Below, piece by piece: positions 1 through 11,760 of a stretch of 64,000 nt of DNA. Each line of letters begins with the position of its first letter. Position 1 is the first letter of the stretch. The position numbers and the translations under genes are program-made. The DNA lies in NCBI RefSeq assembly GCF_000004195.4, contig NC_030679.2:35515712-35579711 (forward strand). Reading direction: 5' to 3'. The notes beneath the pieces were generated by a model that saw only the letters and a program-made list of their open reading frames with translations, was not told the DNA's origin and did not search any database. Source of the stretch: Xenopus tropicalis (lineage: Eukaryota > Chordata > Amphibia > Anura > Pipidae).

Positions 1-102
1 AAAATTTTTCTCCATTTCGCAAATTTTTGCCGTTTTGCCAAGTTTCTTGCCCTTTTGCGAATTTTATGGCGAAGCGAAACAGGACAGATTCGCTCATCAC
101 TA
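1..102. mobile_element. hAT-type MITE (TAGTGATG family), partial
   Basis: This is the right part of a non-autonomous DNA transposon cut by the window edge. It ends in CGCTCATCACTA, the inverse of the TAGTGATGAGCGAA terminus seen in seven other copies in this window. The inner sequence is rich in TTTGC/GCGAA words like the other copies. The superfamily is inferred from the 8-bp target duplications of the complete copies. Confidence 0.75.
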
Positions 103-3100
103 CTTAGGGGTATTCCATTCTTACCCTCTTGCCATTTCCTCGAACAATTTTTAGTGGGGAGTGTTAGATCTGCAGGGGATAGCCACACCTTAAAAAATTA
201 ATTGCCATTTAATACATCTAACTATATAATAAGAACAATGATGCAGTACAAATATTGTGAGATCTGTAAACTTGATTTCACATTTTTTGGATGTGCAAAT
301 CCCTCCACAGTTCCATGATATCCAGAAAGGAAAGGGTTGTAGTGTTACAGACCAAACTAAGTTCCAGTGTAGGAACCAAAGAAGTAAGGAACCCACAAAA
401 ATTCAAAAAGGCCTCATGGGAGCCCCACTATACCAAAAAGATTTAATCTATGTAGTACCACCAGATTCCAATTTCCATCTCTATGTGGCGCTAAATATTG
501 CTTGAGGGAAATAGCAAGAGGCTAAGAATGAAATACACAGAGAAGATTAATTTTCTGTTCTTGGCTAGTCCAAAGCACTAGCAGACACCTGTGCCTTTAT
601 TAATGCGCTGCTTGCCTGGTAATGGCAAATGGCAAACTCTGTTTTCACATTTAACATACTAGTTTGCTTTCAACACAATGCCTTCTACAGCTAACATCCT
701 CTGGGAGCCTAAATAGTAAAATGTAAAGACTAGAAAATAATTAGTTTAATTGCCGTTGACAGTTTGATGATAATAATATTTTATTTTTTGATCAAGAAAA
801 AGACCAAATAATACTTTGAACAGCCACAGTCCTAAATGCAAGGATTAACACTAGTATATTATTATAAAATGTCATTTCTGAGTCTACTCCCTATAATAAG
901 AATATTATTATGCCTTTGATTTAGTAAGATTTAATGTAAACATGTGGGAGGACAGTTGCAACACCATTTTTGCTGGCACGGGTATGTGCATGGTTAATAC
1001 AGACACAGCTATCATTATCTTGATTTAGACCTCTGAACTCTAGCAAGCAGCAGAGATATTTGATATGTTCCACACCACCAGTCTTCTATATTCACTGCTG
1101 GGCAGAGTATATGTATTGCATGTCATTCATATACTTTTATAGTACAAGATCTCTGATTTGAATCGCAGTGATATTGGTTTGGGTCATTAATTCAAATGCC
1201 GTATAAAGTAAGTATATTTGTATTTTAGCTGTGGAGCTGTAGTAAGAAAAGACAGTTCTAACTGGATAGGTCACTGGATGTTGATTAAACAGTTCATTAA
1301 ATAGTGAGCTTATCCACATGTACAATTTGAATTTTATGATTTTTCTGTGGGCTTGCGATTGGAAATGCCAGTGTTAAAGGTTACTTTAATATATCAAAAG
1401 GCTTCAGAAACAATGCAGTACAGGCCAAAACAGAGCGCAGAGACCTGCACCCCCTTCCTCCATGAATACAGTGCTGCCAGCCTTCATCAGAGCTGTTTTT
1501 GTGAGGGGCTGAATTGGGACGGCACATAGGCATCCCCCCTCCTGCCCCCTATCCACCACCCTAACTTACATGTCGTTGCCTATCCATGCAAGTTTGGGAG
1601 ACTCAGAGGAAGCAGGCTGCAAAAAAAAAGCCCAGTACTTATTGGCTGCCCAATGGAAGCGAGGTACAACCCTAGCTGTTAGTCCGAAGTGAATGAGTGC
1701 TAATGGTGCTCTTTTGTTGCCCTTAGTGCTCTGGCACTTGTGAAAGGGAAAGTAGTAAACACCACCTTTTAACCAGATTTCATTCTTCCCTTTTGGATAG
1801 CACCATACAGACACCTTTTATACCCTGATATCCATGTATATAACCTATTTTTCTGTTAGGGGCTAACCCTCTGTCAGATACTACAGCCATAAAATCTTAC
1901 ATTAAATTCATTCCTACAAATATATATTTCCAGGGAGGGTTCAGTAGTTTTATTTTTAACTAGAGATGCATAAACATTTAGACTTTCAAATGAAGACTAT
2001 AAAACCTCACAAATACTAATAAAGCAGAGCATGGTGAAATCATTGTGGCAATAACATTTTACAAGGAAACTTATAAAGCAAACTCACCCAAGTATATTCG
2101 ATGATGCCGAAGAATCACAAGTGCAGTAAAACCCATTAGGCAATCTATTACTATCAAAAAGGCTTCTGGAAAAGAAAAGAAAAGAAACTGAAATCACAAC
2201 CTTGATTTAAAGTAGTTTTCAATTCTAGAATACAGAATTTGCTTTAATATACTCATAATAAACAAGCCCTTCAACACTGTGCAGTAAGGAGCAGTAGGTT
2301 TTCTCAAAACTATTTTTAACTGCTCCGGCACTATACTAGAAATAGAATCAGAAATACACATTAAATGCTTGCAGAAAAGAAATAAATTCAGCATTATGCA
2401 ATGTGTTGACTGACAGGTTTTCTTGCATATATCCAGTACCAAAAATTGTAATTGCAAAAGTGCAGAGGCAGGAACAGGCCTCAGTAACGACTGCAGCCAT
2501 AAGTGTGTTTGTGCAAAAGTTTAAGCAGGCAATGCCCACATTGAAACCATTCATAAACACACTTTTAGCCCTTAAGAGTATTTAGGGCAAGTAAAACATG
2601 GAGCTACCACAACCTGAACATAATTTCAGGGTTCTGACAGTGGTCTGCGGCAATAGGCTGCTTAAAGAAATGTAAAAATCACAAGCAGGCATCATTTTAA
2701 CGTCAATGCTGGAAATGACATAATCCCCACTCAGTTTAACATATTTTGCCAAATTGCATGGAAGTTTGTTTGGTGCTATTTTTAGTGTTTGCCATGTGTG
2801 TGATGTCTGCAACCAATTCTTTAAGTGCAAGTGTGCTGCGCCTATTGATGCCGGGTGAGAAGCTAATCCTTAAGGTACCACCTGGTCAGGAGGTAACAGT
2901 AGCTCCAGGGTTACCTGCATCAATAGGTGCAGCAGTGCTTGATTTGGAATGAACGACAGAAAAGACTGAGTGGTGCCGAGTACAACTATATAAGAAGAGC
3001 TTTTCGATGTAAGTACCTTTAATGAAAGTGGTTTTACATGCAACTGACTGTGGGGAAAGTACAGGGACCACAACTGCCCTAGCAGAGGAACATGGCCCTA

Positions 3101-3179
3101 TAATTTATTTGAGTGTATGGTGGCCATAGACCAAAACCCTGTTTGAGAAAGACAAGCCATGACCAGTAGAGTTACTTAT
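103..3179. other. Intergenic DNA, no recognisable feature
   Basis: AT-rich DNA with only short chance open frames. I see no splice-consistent exons, no LINE coding similarity and no terminal inverted repeats of the families present elsewhere in the window. Confidence 0.5.
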
Positions 3180-3386
3180 TAGTGATGAGGGAATCTGTCC
3201 CCTTTTGCTTGGCCAAGAAATTCTTGAAACTACAGGAAAATTCACAGAACACCTATCTTGACACTATTTGACACAAACTTTCTCGCTGCTAATTTTTACA
3301 GAAGTTTCACGAAACAATTTGCCAATGGTGAAATGCAGGAATTCGCTGCAAATCCATGCCGGGCGGAAGAAATTTGTTCATCACTA
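3180..3386. mobile_element. hAT-type MITE (TAGTGATG family)
   Basis: Starts TAGTGATGAGGGAATCTG and ends TTCATCACTA. The flanks are TTACTTAT on the left and TTACGTAT on the right, a 7 of 8 match consistent with an aged 8-bp target duplication of the hAT superfamily. It is non-coding and about 207 bp. Confidence 0.8.
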
Positions 3387-3394
3387 TTACGTAT

Positions 3395-3876
3395 TAAAAA
3401 ACATAATAGCACCACATATGTCTAGAATCACACAAATTTACTGCAAAAAACAGCAAGCAATTTTTTCGCGTTTGTGAATTGGAGAGTAAAATAAGCAAAA
3501 TGTTTGCTTATTTATTAAAAAATCGAAATATTCCAAAAAAAAAAAAAAACCCTCTCGAAAATCCCAAATTAAAAATATGGCTTGATTTTGCCTAGGACAA
3601 CTCCCTTTGACTTCTGCATAAACTCACAAGCTTTACGATGCCAATGTTTTACATTCGAATTTTCAAATTTTTTACACATTCGAACATTCACGTTTTTGAA
3701 CCATAATTCGAATATTGGCAGTTTTAGTGCAAAAGAACTTGAATCATTGAAAAAATTAGAATTCAAACATTGATAAATCACCCCCTTATGGTTTGTTCAG
3801 AGCTTAGGAGAGTTACTACAGTTTCTCTGAGATTATCATGAAGGAGGTAATTACCTTCAAAGATGATTAAACTCTA
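3395..3876. other. AT-rich DNA with an A-run and a possible MITE end
   Basis: Contains an adenine run around 3535-3549. The end of the stretch, TGATAAATCACCCCCTTA near 3771-3788, resembles the terminus of TAAGGGGGTGATTTA-type MITEs, but I cannot find the matching left end, so I do not call an element. Confidence 0.4.
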
Positions 3877-3884
3877 TTATTGAA

Positions 3885-4762
3885 TAGAGATGTAGCGAAC
3901 TGTTCGCCGGCGAACTAATTCGCGCGAACATCGGGTGTTCGCAAGTCCGCAAATTCGCGAACTTTTCGTGATGTTCGCAAGTTGGGTTCGCCGGCACCGA
4001 AAAAATCGCAAAACTTACGATAACGGTACGAATGCTCCGAAAAAATCGCAAAACTTACGATAACGTTACGAAAAAATCGCAAAACTTACGATAACGGTAC
4101 GAATGCTCCGAAAAAGTCGCAAAACTTACGATAACGGTACGAATGATCCGAAAAAGTCGCAAAACTTACGATAACGTTACGAAAGCTCCGAAAAAGTCGC
4201 AAAACTTACGATAACGGTACGAATGATCCGAAAAAGTCGCAAAACTTACGATAACGTTACGAAAGCTCCGAAAAAGTCGCAAAACTTACGATAACGGTAC
4301 GAATGATCCGAAAAAGTCGCAAAACTTACGATAACGTTACGAAAGCTCCGAAAAAGTCGCAAAACTTACGATAACGTTACGAAAGCTCCGAAAAAGTCGC
4401 AAAACTTACGATAACGGTACGAAAGCTCCGAAAAAGTCACAAAACTTACGATAACTTTACGAAAGCGCCGGAAAATACGAAAAAGTCGCAAAATTACCGA
4501 TCATTTCGAAAAACGGCGTGTGTGTCAATTTTTCAGAGGTTTTTGCCCTTGATCCCCCTCCTGCATGCCACTGTCCAGGTCGTGGCACCCTTTAAACAAC
4601 TTTAAAATCAGTTTTCTGGGCAGAAATGGCTTTTCTATTTTTTAAAGTTCGCCTTCCCATTGAAGTCTATGGGGTTCGCAAAGTTCGCGAATATTCGCAA
4701 TTTTCGGCGGAAGTTCGCAAACAGGTTCGCGAACTTTTTTTTTGAGGTTCGCTACATCCCTA
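3885..4762. mobile_element. hAT-type MITE (TAGAGATGTAGCGAAC family) carrying a satellite array
   Basis: An 878-bp element with terminal inverted repeats TAGAGATGTAGCGAAC and GTTCGCTACATCCCTA, flanked by a perfect 8-bp duplication TTATTGAA at 3877-3884 and 4763-4770. The 8-bp duplication points to the hAT superfamily. The segment 4553-4650 is homologous, inverted, to 45410-45500 of the longer copy at 45294-46549, including a cgtggcaccctttaaac block. In this copy most of the middle is occupied by a 40-bp tandem array. No transposase is encoded. Confidence 0.9.
4003..4492. repeat. 40-bp satellite, 12-13 units, dimeric higher-order structure
   Basis: A head-to-tail array with a 40-bp monomer that begins with a CGCAAAACTTACGATAACG core. 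Two monomer variants differ in the second half: GGTACGAATGATCCG and GTTACGAAAGCTCCG. Between about 4100 and 4340 they alternate strictly, giving an 80-bp dimer. The outermost units are more diverged, as expected when an array grows by unequal exchange in its centre. The whole array lies inside the MITE at 3885-4762. Confidence 0.95.
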
Positions 4763-4770
4763 TTATTGAA

Positions 4771-5835
4771 GCTCAAAGACATTTTTTTTACATTTTTAAA
4801 AGATATCAACACCAAAAAGTACACCCTGGTAACATTTGTCATTATATAGGGAAAAGGAGTTTAGTACCAATGGTGAGATATCACTGCACACCATCACATA
4901 TACAGTATATATAGAGAGCTATTGGTTAGTAACTGCTATTAGCCTGGTTTTAGCTTTCAGTACCCAAAATGAATCATTTTAAACAAAATTTTGAATTTTG
5001 CATACAATAATTAATCAACTCGATGAAGGAAACAAGAGGGTATGTAATGTGTGGGAGAAGGGAGGTTAGGAGACTCATTTTCCACAATATTCAGATGCAT
5101 TGTAGTAACCCTTATAATATCCATTATTAGCTGTGACTATAGTAGGAAACATGGCACACACAAAAACACCAAGGTGAATCAGCCCAAACTTCTAATTTTT
5201 TTGAGAAATAACAAATTAAAAAAACAATTGATCCCCTTTAATTATATCAAAAATTACAAATTACATGTTGTTGTGTAGTTTTCTTTGCTTAATAAACTTG
5301 TTTTGTCTTAAAGGACAACTAAACTCTATATTACTGTGTTTCCCCATCTGCTTGACCCCGTTCTGCTGCACTTGATCACTAAACATTTTTTTCTCTTTAG
5401 TGTCTCCTTTACTTACTCACTGCAAATAAAGAACTTCTCTGCTACTGTTTTATGTGCTGCCCTAATGCCCTTCATTCTTTCATGGGTTGTAATCTTGAAG
5501 TTCCGTTTTGAGAAACAACACATCGCTATGGAAAAATGTCATGCTATTTCCTATTGGCTGTAGTTCTTTGAAAGGATGGCATTAGGAGAATTACTACTGA
5601 TGTCTAGTTTGGTAAGCTCACCCTAGCTAGCCTCTCCTGTGAATGCTCCGGTCTTGGTCTGAGTCTCAGAGCACAGCTCTATGGGAAAATGCAATCGACA
5701 ACTCTGCCCTGCACTCCCACAGTGGTGCTGATTGAAAATTGAAAATGAGTTGATGGAAGCTGATTGCAAATGCGATGGAAGCTGATTTCAGAATGATGGG
5801 GTGTATGTGTTAAAGTAAGACTGCATGTTTACTGG
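4771..5835. other. Intergenic DNA, nothing recognised
   Basis: AT-rich sequence with short chance frames only. The LINE that follows begins at about 5836, where coding similarity becomes clear. Confidence 0.45.
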
Positions 5836-6115
5836 ACTTAAAAAGGGAAAGTCAGACTTTTTATTTCAGGCGGTTCAAGAACCTACTAGGAATGACTCTA
5901 TTTTGGACCTGGTGATTTCTAATAATAATGAACTCATCTCTAACTTTTGTGTGGGTGAGCATCTGGGGAACAGTGATCACAACATGGTCTCCTTTGAGAT
6001 AATGCTGCAGAGACAGCGCTATAAGGGAGTAACTAATACGCTTAATTTTAGACGTGCAGACTTTGCCAGTATAAGGGCATCTCTGCAATGTGTCAACTGG
6101 GAAAGGCTTTTCATG
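5836..6115 (+). pseudogene. LINE endonuclease C-terminal fragment
   Basis: The frame that starts near 5825 reads into an APE-type endonuclease C-terminus. It has an SDH motif (GNSDHNMVSFEI) around 5969-6003, the conserved histidine-containing end of this domain in CR1/L2 elements. Everything N-terminal of it is missing. The reading frame is lost around 6080-6115, and the RT continues in a different frame. It is not functional. Confidence 0.8.
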
Positions 6116-7800
6116 GGGTCGACACAGAAGGAAAATGGAACATCTTTAAAACATTGCTTTGCAGGTATACACAACAGTATATTCCCCTTGTAAGCAAGGA
6201 GAGGCATCGCAAAGCAAAACCTTTATGGCTGAATAAAAGTGTTAGTGTCGAGGTTGGTAAGAAAAAGTGTGCTTTTAAAGCATTCAAGTTAGCTGGGACA
6301 GCGGAAACTTTCATCAGGTACAAGGAAGCAAATAAAGCATGCAAAAAAGCTATCAAGCAAGCTAAAATAGAGATGGAAAGGGATATTGCAGCTAGGAGTA
6401 AAAAGAATCCAAAATTATTTTTTAATTATGTGAATAGTAAAAAAATGAAGCAAGAAGGGGTGGGAACCTTATTATCATGGGGGGGTAAGTTGGTTGATGA
6501 GAACGGGGAAAAAGCTGAAATTTTGAACTCTTATTTTTCATCTGTCTATACATCTGAGGAGCCAGATAATGAAGGCTTCCCTTTTAATATGCTCAGTTCT
6601 AGTAATTTAGCTACTGACGCATGGGTCACTCGGGAGGAAATTCAAAAGAGACTTGAACATGTAAAGGTAAACAAAGGTCCAGGACCGGATGGGATTCATC
6701 CCAGGGTATTAAATGAGCTGAGCGCTGTGATTGCCAAACCTCTTCACTTAATTTTTCAGGATTTATTGAGGTCTGGCATGGTGCCGAGAGACTGGCGGAT
6801 TGCTAATGTGGTGCCGTTATTTAAAAAGGGATCCCGTTCTCAGCCTGAAAACTATAGGTCTGTTAGTCTGACATCAGTAGTAGGAAAACTTTTGGAAGGG
6901 GTAATAAGGGATAGGGTACTTGAATACATTGCAGTTCACAATACTATTAGTTTGTGCCAGCATGGTTTTATGCGTAACAGATCTTGCCAGACTAATTTAG
7001 TTGCCTTTTATGAGGAGGTGAGCAGGAACCTTGATGCTGGAATGGACTTTGCTAAAGCGTTTGATACAGTACCTCACAGAAGGTTAATGATAAAATTAAG
7101 GAATATTGGCCTAGAACATAATATTTGTAATTGGATAGAGAACTGGCTGAAGGATAGAGTACAAAGAGTGGTGGTAAATGGAACATTTTCTAATTGGACC
7201 AGTGTGGTTAGTGGAGTACCGCAGGGGTCAGTCCTTGGTCCTTTGCTTTTTAACTTGTTTATTAATGACCTGGAGGTGGGCATAGACAGTACTGTTTCTA
7301 TTTTTGCTGATGCCACAAAATTGTGCAAAACGATAAGTTCCATGCAGGATGCTGCCGCTTTGCAGAGCGATTTGACAAAATTAGAAAACTGGGCAGCAAA
7401 CTGGAAAATGAGGTTCAATGTTAAGTGCAAAGTTATGTATTTTGGTAGGAATAATATAAACGCGAACTATCTACTGAATGGTAGTGTGTTGGGGGCATCC
7501 TTAATGGAGAAGGATCTGGGGGTTTTTGTTGATAACAAGTTGTCTAATTCCAGGCAGTGTCATTCTGTGGCTACTAAAGCAAATAAAGTGCTGTCTTGTA
7601 TAAAAAAGGGCATTGACTCAAGGGATGAGAACATAATTTTGCCCCTTTATAGGTCCCTGGTAAGGCCTCACCTTGAGTATGCAGTGCAGTTTTGGGCTCC
7701 AGTCCTTAAGAAGGATATTAATGAGCTGGAGAGAGTGCAGAGACTCGCAACTAAACTGGTAAAGGGGATGGAAGATTTAAACTATGAGGTTAGACTGTAG
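6088..7800 (+). pseudogene. LINE reverse transcriptase (L2/CR1 type), inactivated
   Basis: A 570-codon open stretch covering the linker and the RT fingers, palm and thumb. Visible RT landmarks include GPGPDGIHPR (about residues 195-204), a motif A block DFAKAFDTVPH, the GVPQGSVLGPLLF motif and motif C. Two defects stand out. Residues normally lying before motif A are missing in frame (NLDAGM runs straight into DFAKAFD). Motif C reads FADA instead of the FADD seen in the sister copy at 11481-12800, so one catalytic aspartate is gone. The copy cannot be an active polymerase. It ends at a TAG at 7798-7800 where the family normally reads on. Confidence 0.9.
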
Positions 7801-7803
7801 AGG

Positions 7804-8136
7804 TTGAGGTTGTTTTCTCTGGAAAAGAGGCGCTTGCGAGGGGACATGATTACTCCATACAAGTACATTAGAGGGAATTATAGGCAGATAGGGGATGTTC
7901 TTTTTTCCCATAAAAACAATCAACGCACCAGAGGTCACCCCTTTAGACAAGAGGAACGGAGCTTCCATTTGAAGCAGCGTAGGTGGTTTTTCACGGTGAG
8001 GGCAGTGAGGTTGTGGAATGCCCTTCCTAGAGATGTGGTAATGGCAGATTCTGTTAATGCCTTAAAGAGGGGCCTGGATGAGTTCTTGAACAATAAGAAT
8101 ATCCAAGGCTATTGTGATACTAATATCTACAGTTAG
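7804..8136 (+). pseudogene. LINE ORF C-terminal domain
   Basis: Continuation of the LINE protein after the premature stop, in the same frame. It carries the family's LFSLEKRRLRGDMIT block and ends with a natural stop before the 3' UTR. The same block recurs at 8996-9267, 11761-12378 (minus) and 48694-49500, which confirms family membership. Confidence 0.85.
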
Positions 8137-8285
8137 TATTAGTGGTTGTATATATAGTTTATGTATGTGAGTGTATAGATTGGTAGGTGTGGGTTAGGTG
8201 TGCTGGGTTTACTTGGATGGGTTGAACTTGATGGACACTGGTCTTTTTTCAACCCTATGTAACTATGTAACTATGTAACTATGTA

Positions 8286-8987
8286 ACTTCTAAAGGCATT
8301 GGTTACATAAGGCAGCTACCCTTGATTCCAGTTGCTTACTTATGTTTCACTCCCACCATCCCTGTAGCTTATAACTCCCATCTGGTAACCTGCTGCTCCT
8401 GACCATGGTGCCATCTTTCCAGGCTTAGCACGGCGAATACCTGCAGTCTCAGATTGCTCACATGAGCTTTAGGGCATCTAATTGGCTGCACATTGCCCCT
8501 AATAAGTATGCATGGCCTAGACTATAGCCAGACTAAAAGAACCATGGCATGCAGGAGGTTTCCAGTCAACGGTGATGATGCTGATAATTTTCATTGGGGA
8601 ATACATATAAGTGTTGATGAAAAAGTCCTAAAGATTTTAAATCTTGCAGCGTCAAAAATAGATTTCATTACATTTTTTAAACCACTGTGGTTTGAATACT
8701 CTTTTATAAAGATAGGATTCTCTCCCACAGCACCCTGTGTCAATCACAGCATTGCAGTTTCACCACTAGAATAAGGTTTACACATTACTCGCACGTTGAA
8801 CACTGGAAATTATGCCAGACAGACTTATATTTGGAAGATAAAGTCCATGCACAATTGTATTAATTTTAGCAAACCAAGCACAGTTGCGCCGGGTGCAGTG
8901 CAATTGTGGACTCAGTGCCCCTTTGCACCCACAATGACGCTTGAATTCTGTAAAAGAAAGCTGCATTATGGTGGGGGAGGGATGAAG
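8286..8987. other. DNA between two LINE copies, nothing recognised
   Basis: Unique-looking sequence with short chance frames. It carries the target site ATTGCACT (8988-8995) of the following LINE stub. Confidence 0.4.
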
Positions 8988-8995
8988 ATTGCACT

Positions 8996-9402
8996 CATTA
9001 GAGGGGATTATAGGCAGATGGGGGGTGTTCTTTTTTTCCCATAAAAACAATCAACGCACCAGAGGTCACCCCTTTAGATTAGAGGGACGGAGCTTCCATT
9101 TGAAGCAGCGTAGGTGGTTTTTCACGGTGAGGGCAGTGAGGTTGGGGAATGCCCTTCCTAGTGATGTGGTAATGGCAGATTCTGTTAATGCCTTTAAGAG
9201 GGGCCTGGATGAGTTCTTGATCAATCAGAATATCCAAGGCTATTGTGATACTAATATCTACAGTTAGTATTAGTGGTTGTATATATAGTTTATGTATGTG
9301 AGTGTATAGATTGGTAGGTGTGGGTTAGGTGTGCTGGGTTTACTTGGATGGGTTGAACTTGATGGACTCTGGTCTTTTTTCAACCCTATGTAACTATGTA
9401 AA
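8996..9402 (+). mobile_element. L2/CR1 LINE 3' stub with 8-bp target duplication
   Basis: A severely 5'-truncated copy of the same family as 5836-8285, holding about 90 C-terminal codons and the whole 3' UTR to the (ATGTAACT) tail. It is very similar to the neighbouring copy over its entire length. Flanking ATTGCACT at 8988-8995 and 9403-9410 is a perfect target duplication, so the insertion boundaries are exact. Confidence 0.9.
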
Positions 9403-9410
9403 ATTGCACT

Positions 9411-10957
9411 TTGCTTACTACACTTGTGAGCTTGTGGACACTAATCCAAGGCTGATTAGTCATTAATTCAGATTCTCATTACACGGCAGCTCTGAAACCA
9501 GTGCAATTTGCAATTTAGAATATATAATCAGCCCTTTGGCATCAGATTCTATGACAGACAAACTATATTTTCTGCTTAAATTGTGACACCCCTTAAGCTT
9601 AGCTTTGAACCAGCTACCCAGAGCTCACTGAGAGGTGCAAATGGGAAGTGTATGAGATCTAAAGAGGCCAATTTTATACAACTTTATGCACCAGCACATG
9701 TACCCCTGTGCATTCAAAATTATATTGTACAGCAAGCTAGATCTGACAATAACAGTTCACTGTAGGGCAATAATTCTATCATCCCTCCTCAAAACTGAGG
9801 GCTAATAATATGTGGAATTACACTGAGTAAGGTGGAACAATGGTTATTGTACTTGGAGGAATCAAGTCTATCGGAAATAAAATTTAGCAGAGACTTGGGA
9901 GTTTTAATCCATACTGTAATAAAGCAGAGGTATCTGAGTTAGTAAAAAAGCTTACAGTGAATGTGATCAATAAAGAAAATAAAAATTTGTAGTCGCAATC
10001 AACAAAAAGCTACATCATTAGTTCTTTGTAAGCTGGAGAAAAAAACATTGCCATAAATTGCTGTCCTCTTCTGAATGTAAAAAAAAAAAAAAAGAAATCA
10101 GGAGTGTTAAAAAAATAATCAGTGCTTGGCTACCTAGCAACAGAAATTCATTAGAAATTCACGTTACATTATAAACTTCCAATGCAATACATTTGCAGCT
10201 GTGAGTATAGGAATTAGGTATTGAACAGAAAATGTACAACCTATTTATTTATTATTTTGCTTTTTGACAAAAAAAACTTGAAAAAATAAATTTGGGTTAC
10301 ATTTTATATGGTTAATGAGCCCAAACTATTATCAAGGTCCACAGTGAAGGACAATTATTTTATTATGCAGAAACGGCAATAATGACTTGCATCAGTTTGT
10401 ATCCACTAATTAGGTCTGCATTAAGGCAAGTGACAACGATATTGCCACAAAGAAACCGGCTTTTAGCAGAAAGAGAAAATATAATCAAACTGGCTTAACA
10501 AAGATCCTATCCATATGGGTACATTAGCAAATGTCAGGTAAACACATCAGACTCCCACCTAGAACTGCACTACAGGACTACAGGCATGTACTTTCTGAGT
10601 TAATTTGGTAGCCCTATCCATGAACTATTGGAGTTAATTGTGTGAACAAGCTCTTTTATACCCTTTAGCAATCTGGCACTTAAACCCCTACTCATAATAA
10701 ATGTTTCATGCCCTGACCAATGTTCCGATCACAACACAGGTTGATTGCCACCATTAGTAAGAAGTGTCAGGATCCAACTGAAATTCAAATATGACAAATA
10801 CACGATCCTGACATTTGATCTGAGTCCGACCAGGGCCACTCCTGCCATGAACCTTCCCCCAGGTGGCAGTATGTAAAGTGATATTTGGCTTTTTTAGTGA
10901 TTCAAGAATAAGTCAAAAGTGTTGAGGAGACAAATAAACCAAATGGATTCGGGGAAC
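9411..10957. other. Intergenic DNA, nothing recognised
   Basis: AT-rich sequence with an A-run at 10079-10093. No coding similarity or element ends were found. Confidence 0.45.
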
Positions 10958-11068
10958 AAATTCCTTAAGGCTCCTAAAAAATCCATTTACATGGATTTAT
11001 CCTGTAGGCTAAAGCTCACCCACTGGGTTTTTAAGCAAAAGCTAGGATAATAGCTGATCAGATTTTTT
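10958..11068 (-). repeat. Diverged fragment of the hammerhead repeat (PLE-associated)
   Basis: The segment matches the part of the repeat unit that lies downstream of the ribozyme in the 38.5-40.3 kb cluster. Shared blocks include catttacatgg, tttatcctgtaggct, agctcacccactgggttt and aatagctgatcagat. It is more diverged than the 38.5 kb copies and the ribozyme core itself is not present. Its orientation is the same as the PLE at 12965-15010. Confidence 0.75.
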
Positions 11069-11480
11069 CTTTTTTTCTTCTCCTGTATTCTGCCTGTTCA
11101 CTAGTTTATAAATGTGTTTGTTTGCTTGCAGAAATCCATATACAGCATTCAATAAGTTTAAATTGCATTACTCATGTAAACATTTAACATAATTTAAGTC
11201 ACACTTTGTATTTAGCAAGCAATGTTTCAAATAAAAACAGTATTTGGAAATAATGTACCAGGTATTATCTGTTTTATTACTGTTTATATCATGTATTTCA
11301 TTTGACTCTACAAAAACACTGCTATAGGTCTGGAGGAGGCAAACCTTCAAACAGAAACATGTAAGTAAGAAATTCTTATTTAGTTTTACTAGAGAGACAC
11401 ATTTCTCAAACCTTAAACCGCCACTGTAAGAAAATCAATTTAAAACACCTCACATTTTGCATGTTATTATATTTGTTTCA
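11069..11480. other. AT-rich DNA, nothing recognised
   Basis: Between the hammerhead-repeat fragment and the 3' tail of the minus-strand LINE. Only chance frames are present. Confidence 0.4.
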
Positions 11481-11760
11481 TTACATAGTAACATAGTAAC
11501 ATAGTACCATGGTAACTTAGTAAGTTAGGTTGAAAAAATATGTATGTCCATCATGTTCAACCATAATGACTATATATAACCTGCTTAACTGCTAGTTGAT
11601 CCAGAGGAAGGCAAAAAACCCCATCTGAAGCCTCTCTAATTTGCCGCAGAGGGGAAAAAATTCCTTCCTGACTCCAAGATGGCAATCGGACCAGTCCATG
11701 GGGCAACTTGTACTAAGAGCTATCTCCCATAACCCTGTATTCCCTCACTTGTACTAAGAG

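Larger units (their letters stand above)
5836..8285 (+). mobile_element. 5'-truncated L2/CR1-clade LINE
   Basis: A non-LTR retrotransposon copy that retains the end of the endonuclease domain, the reverse transcriptase, the C-terminal domain and a 3' UTR. The 3' UTR finishes with a hairpin-like GTTGAACTTGATGGAC / TTTTTTCAACCC and an (ATGTAACT)n tail, the style of 3' end used by L2/CR1 elements. It is 5' truncated and broken by a frameshift near 6080-6115 and a stop codon at 7798-7800. The clade call rests on the translated RT and the tail, not on a database search. Confidence 0.9.
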
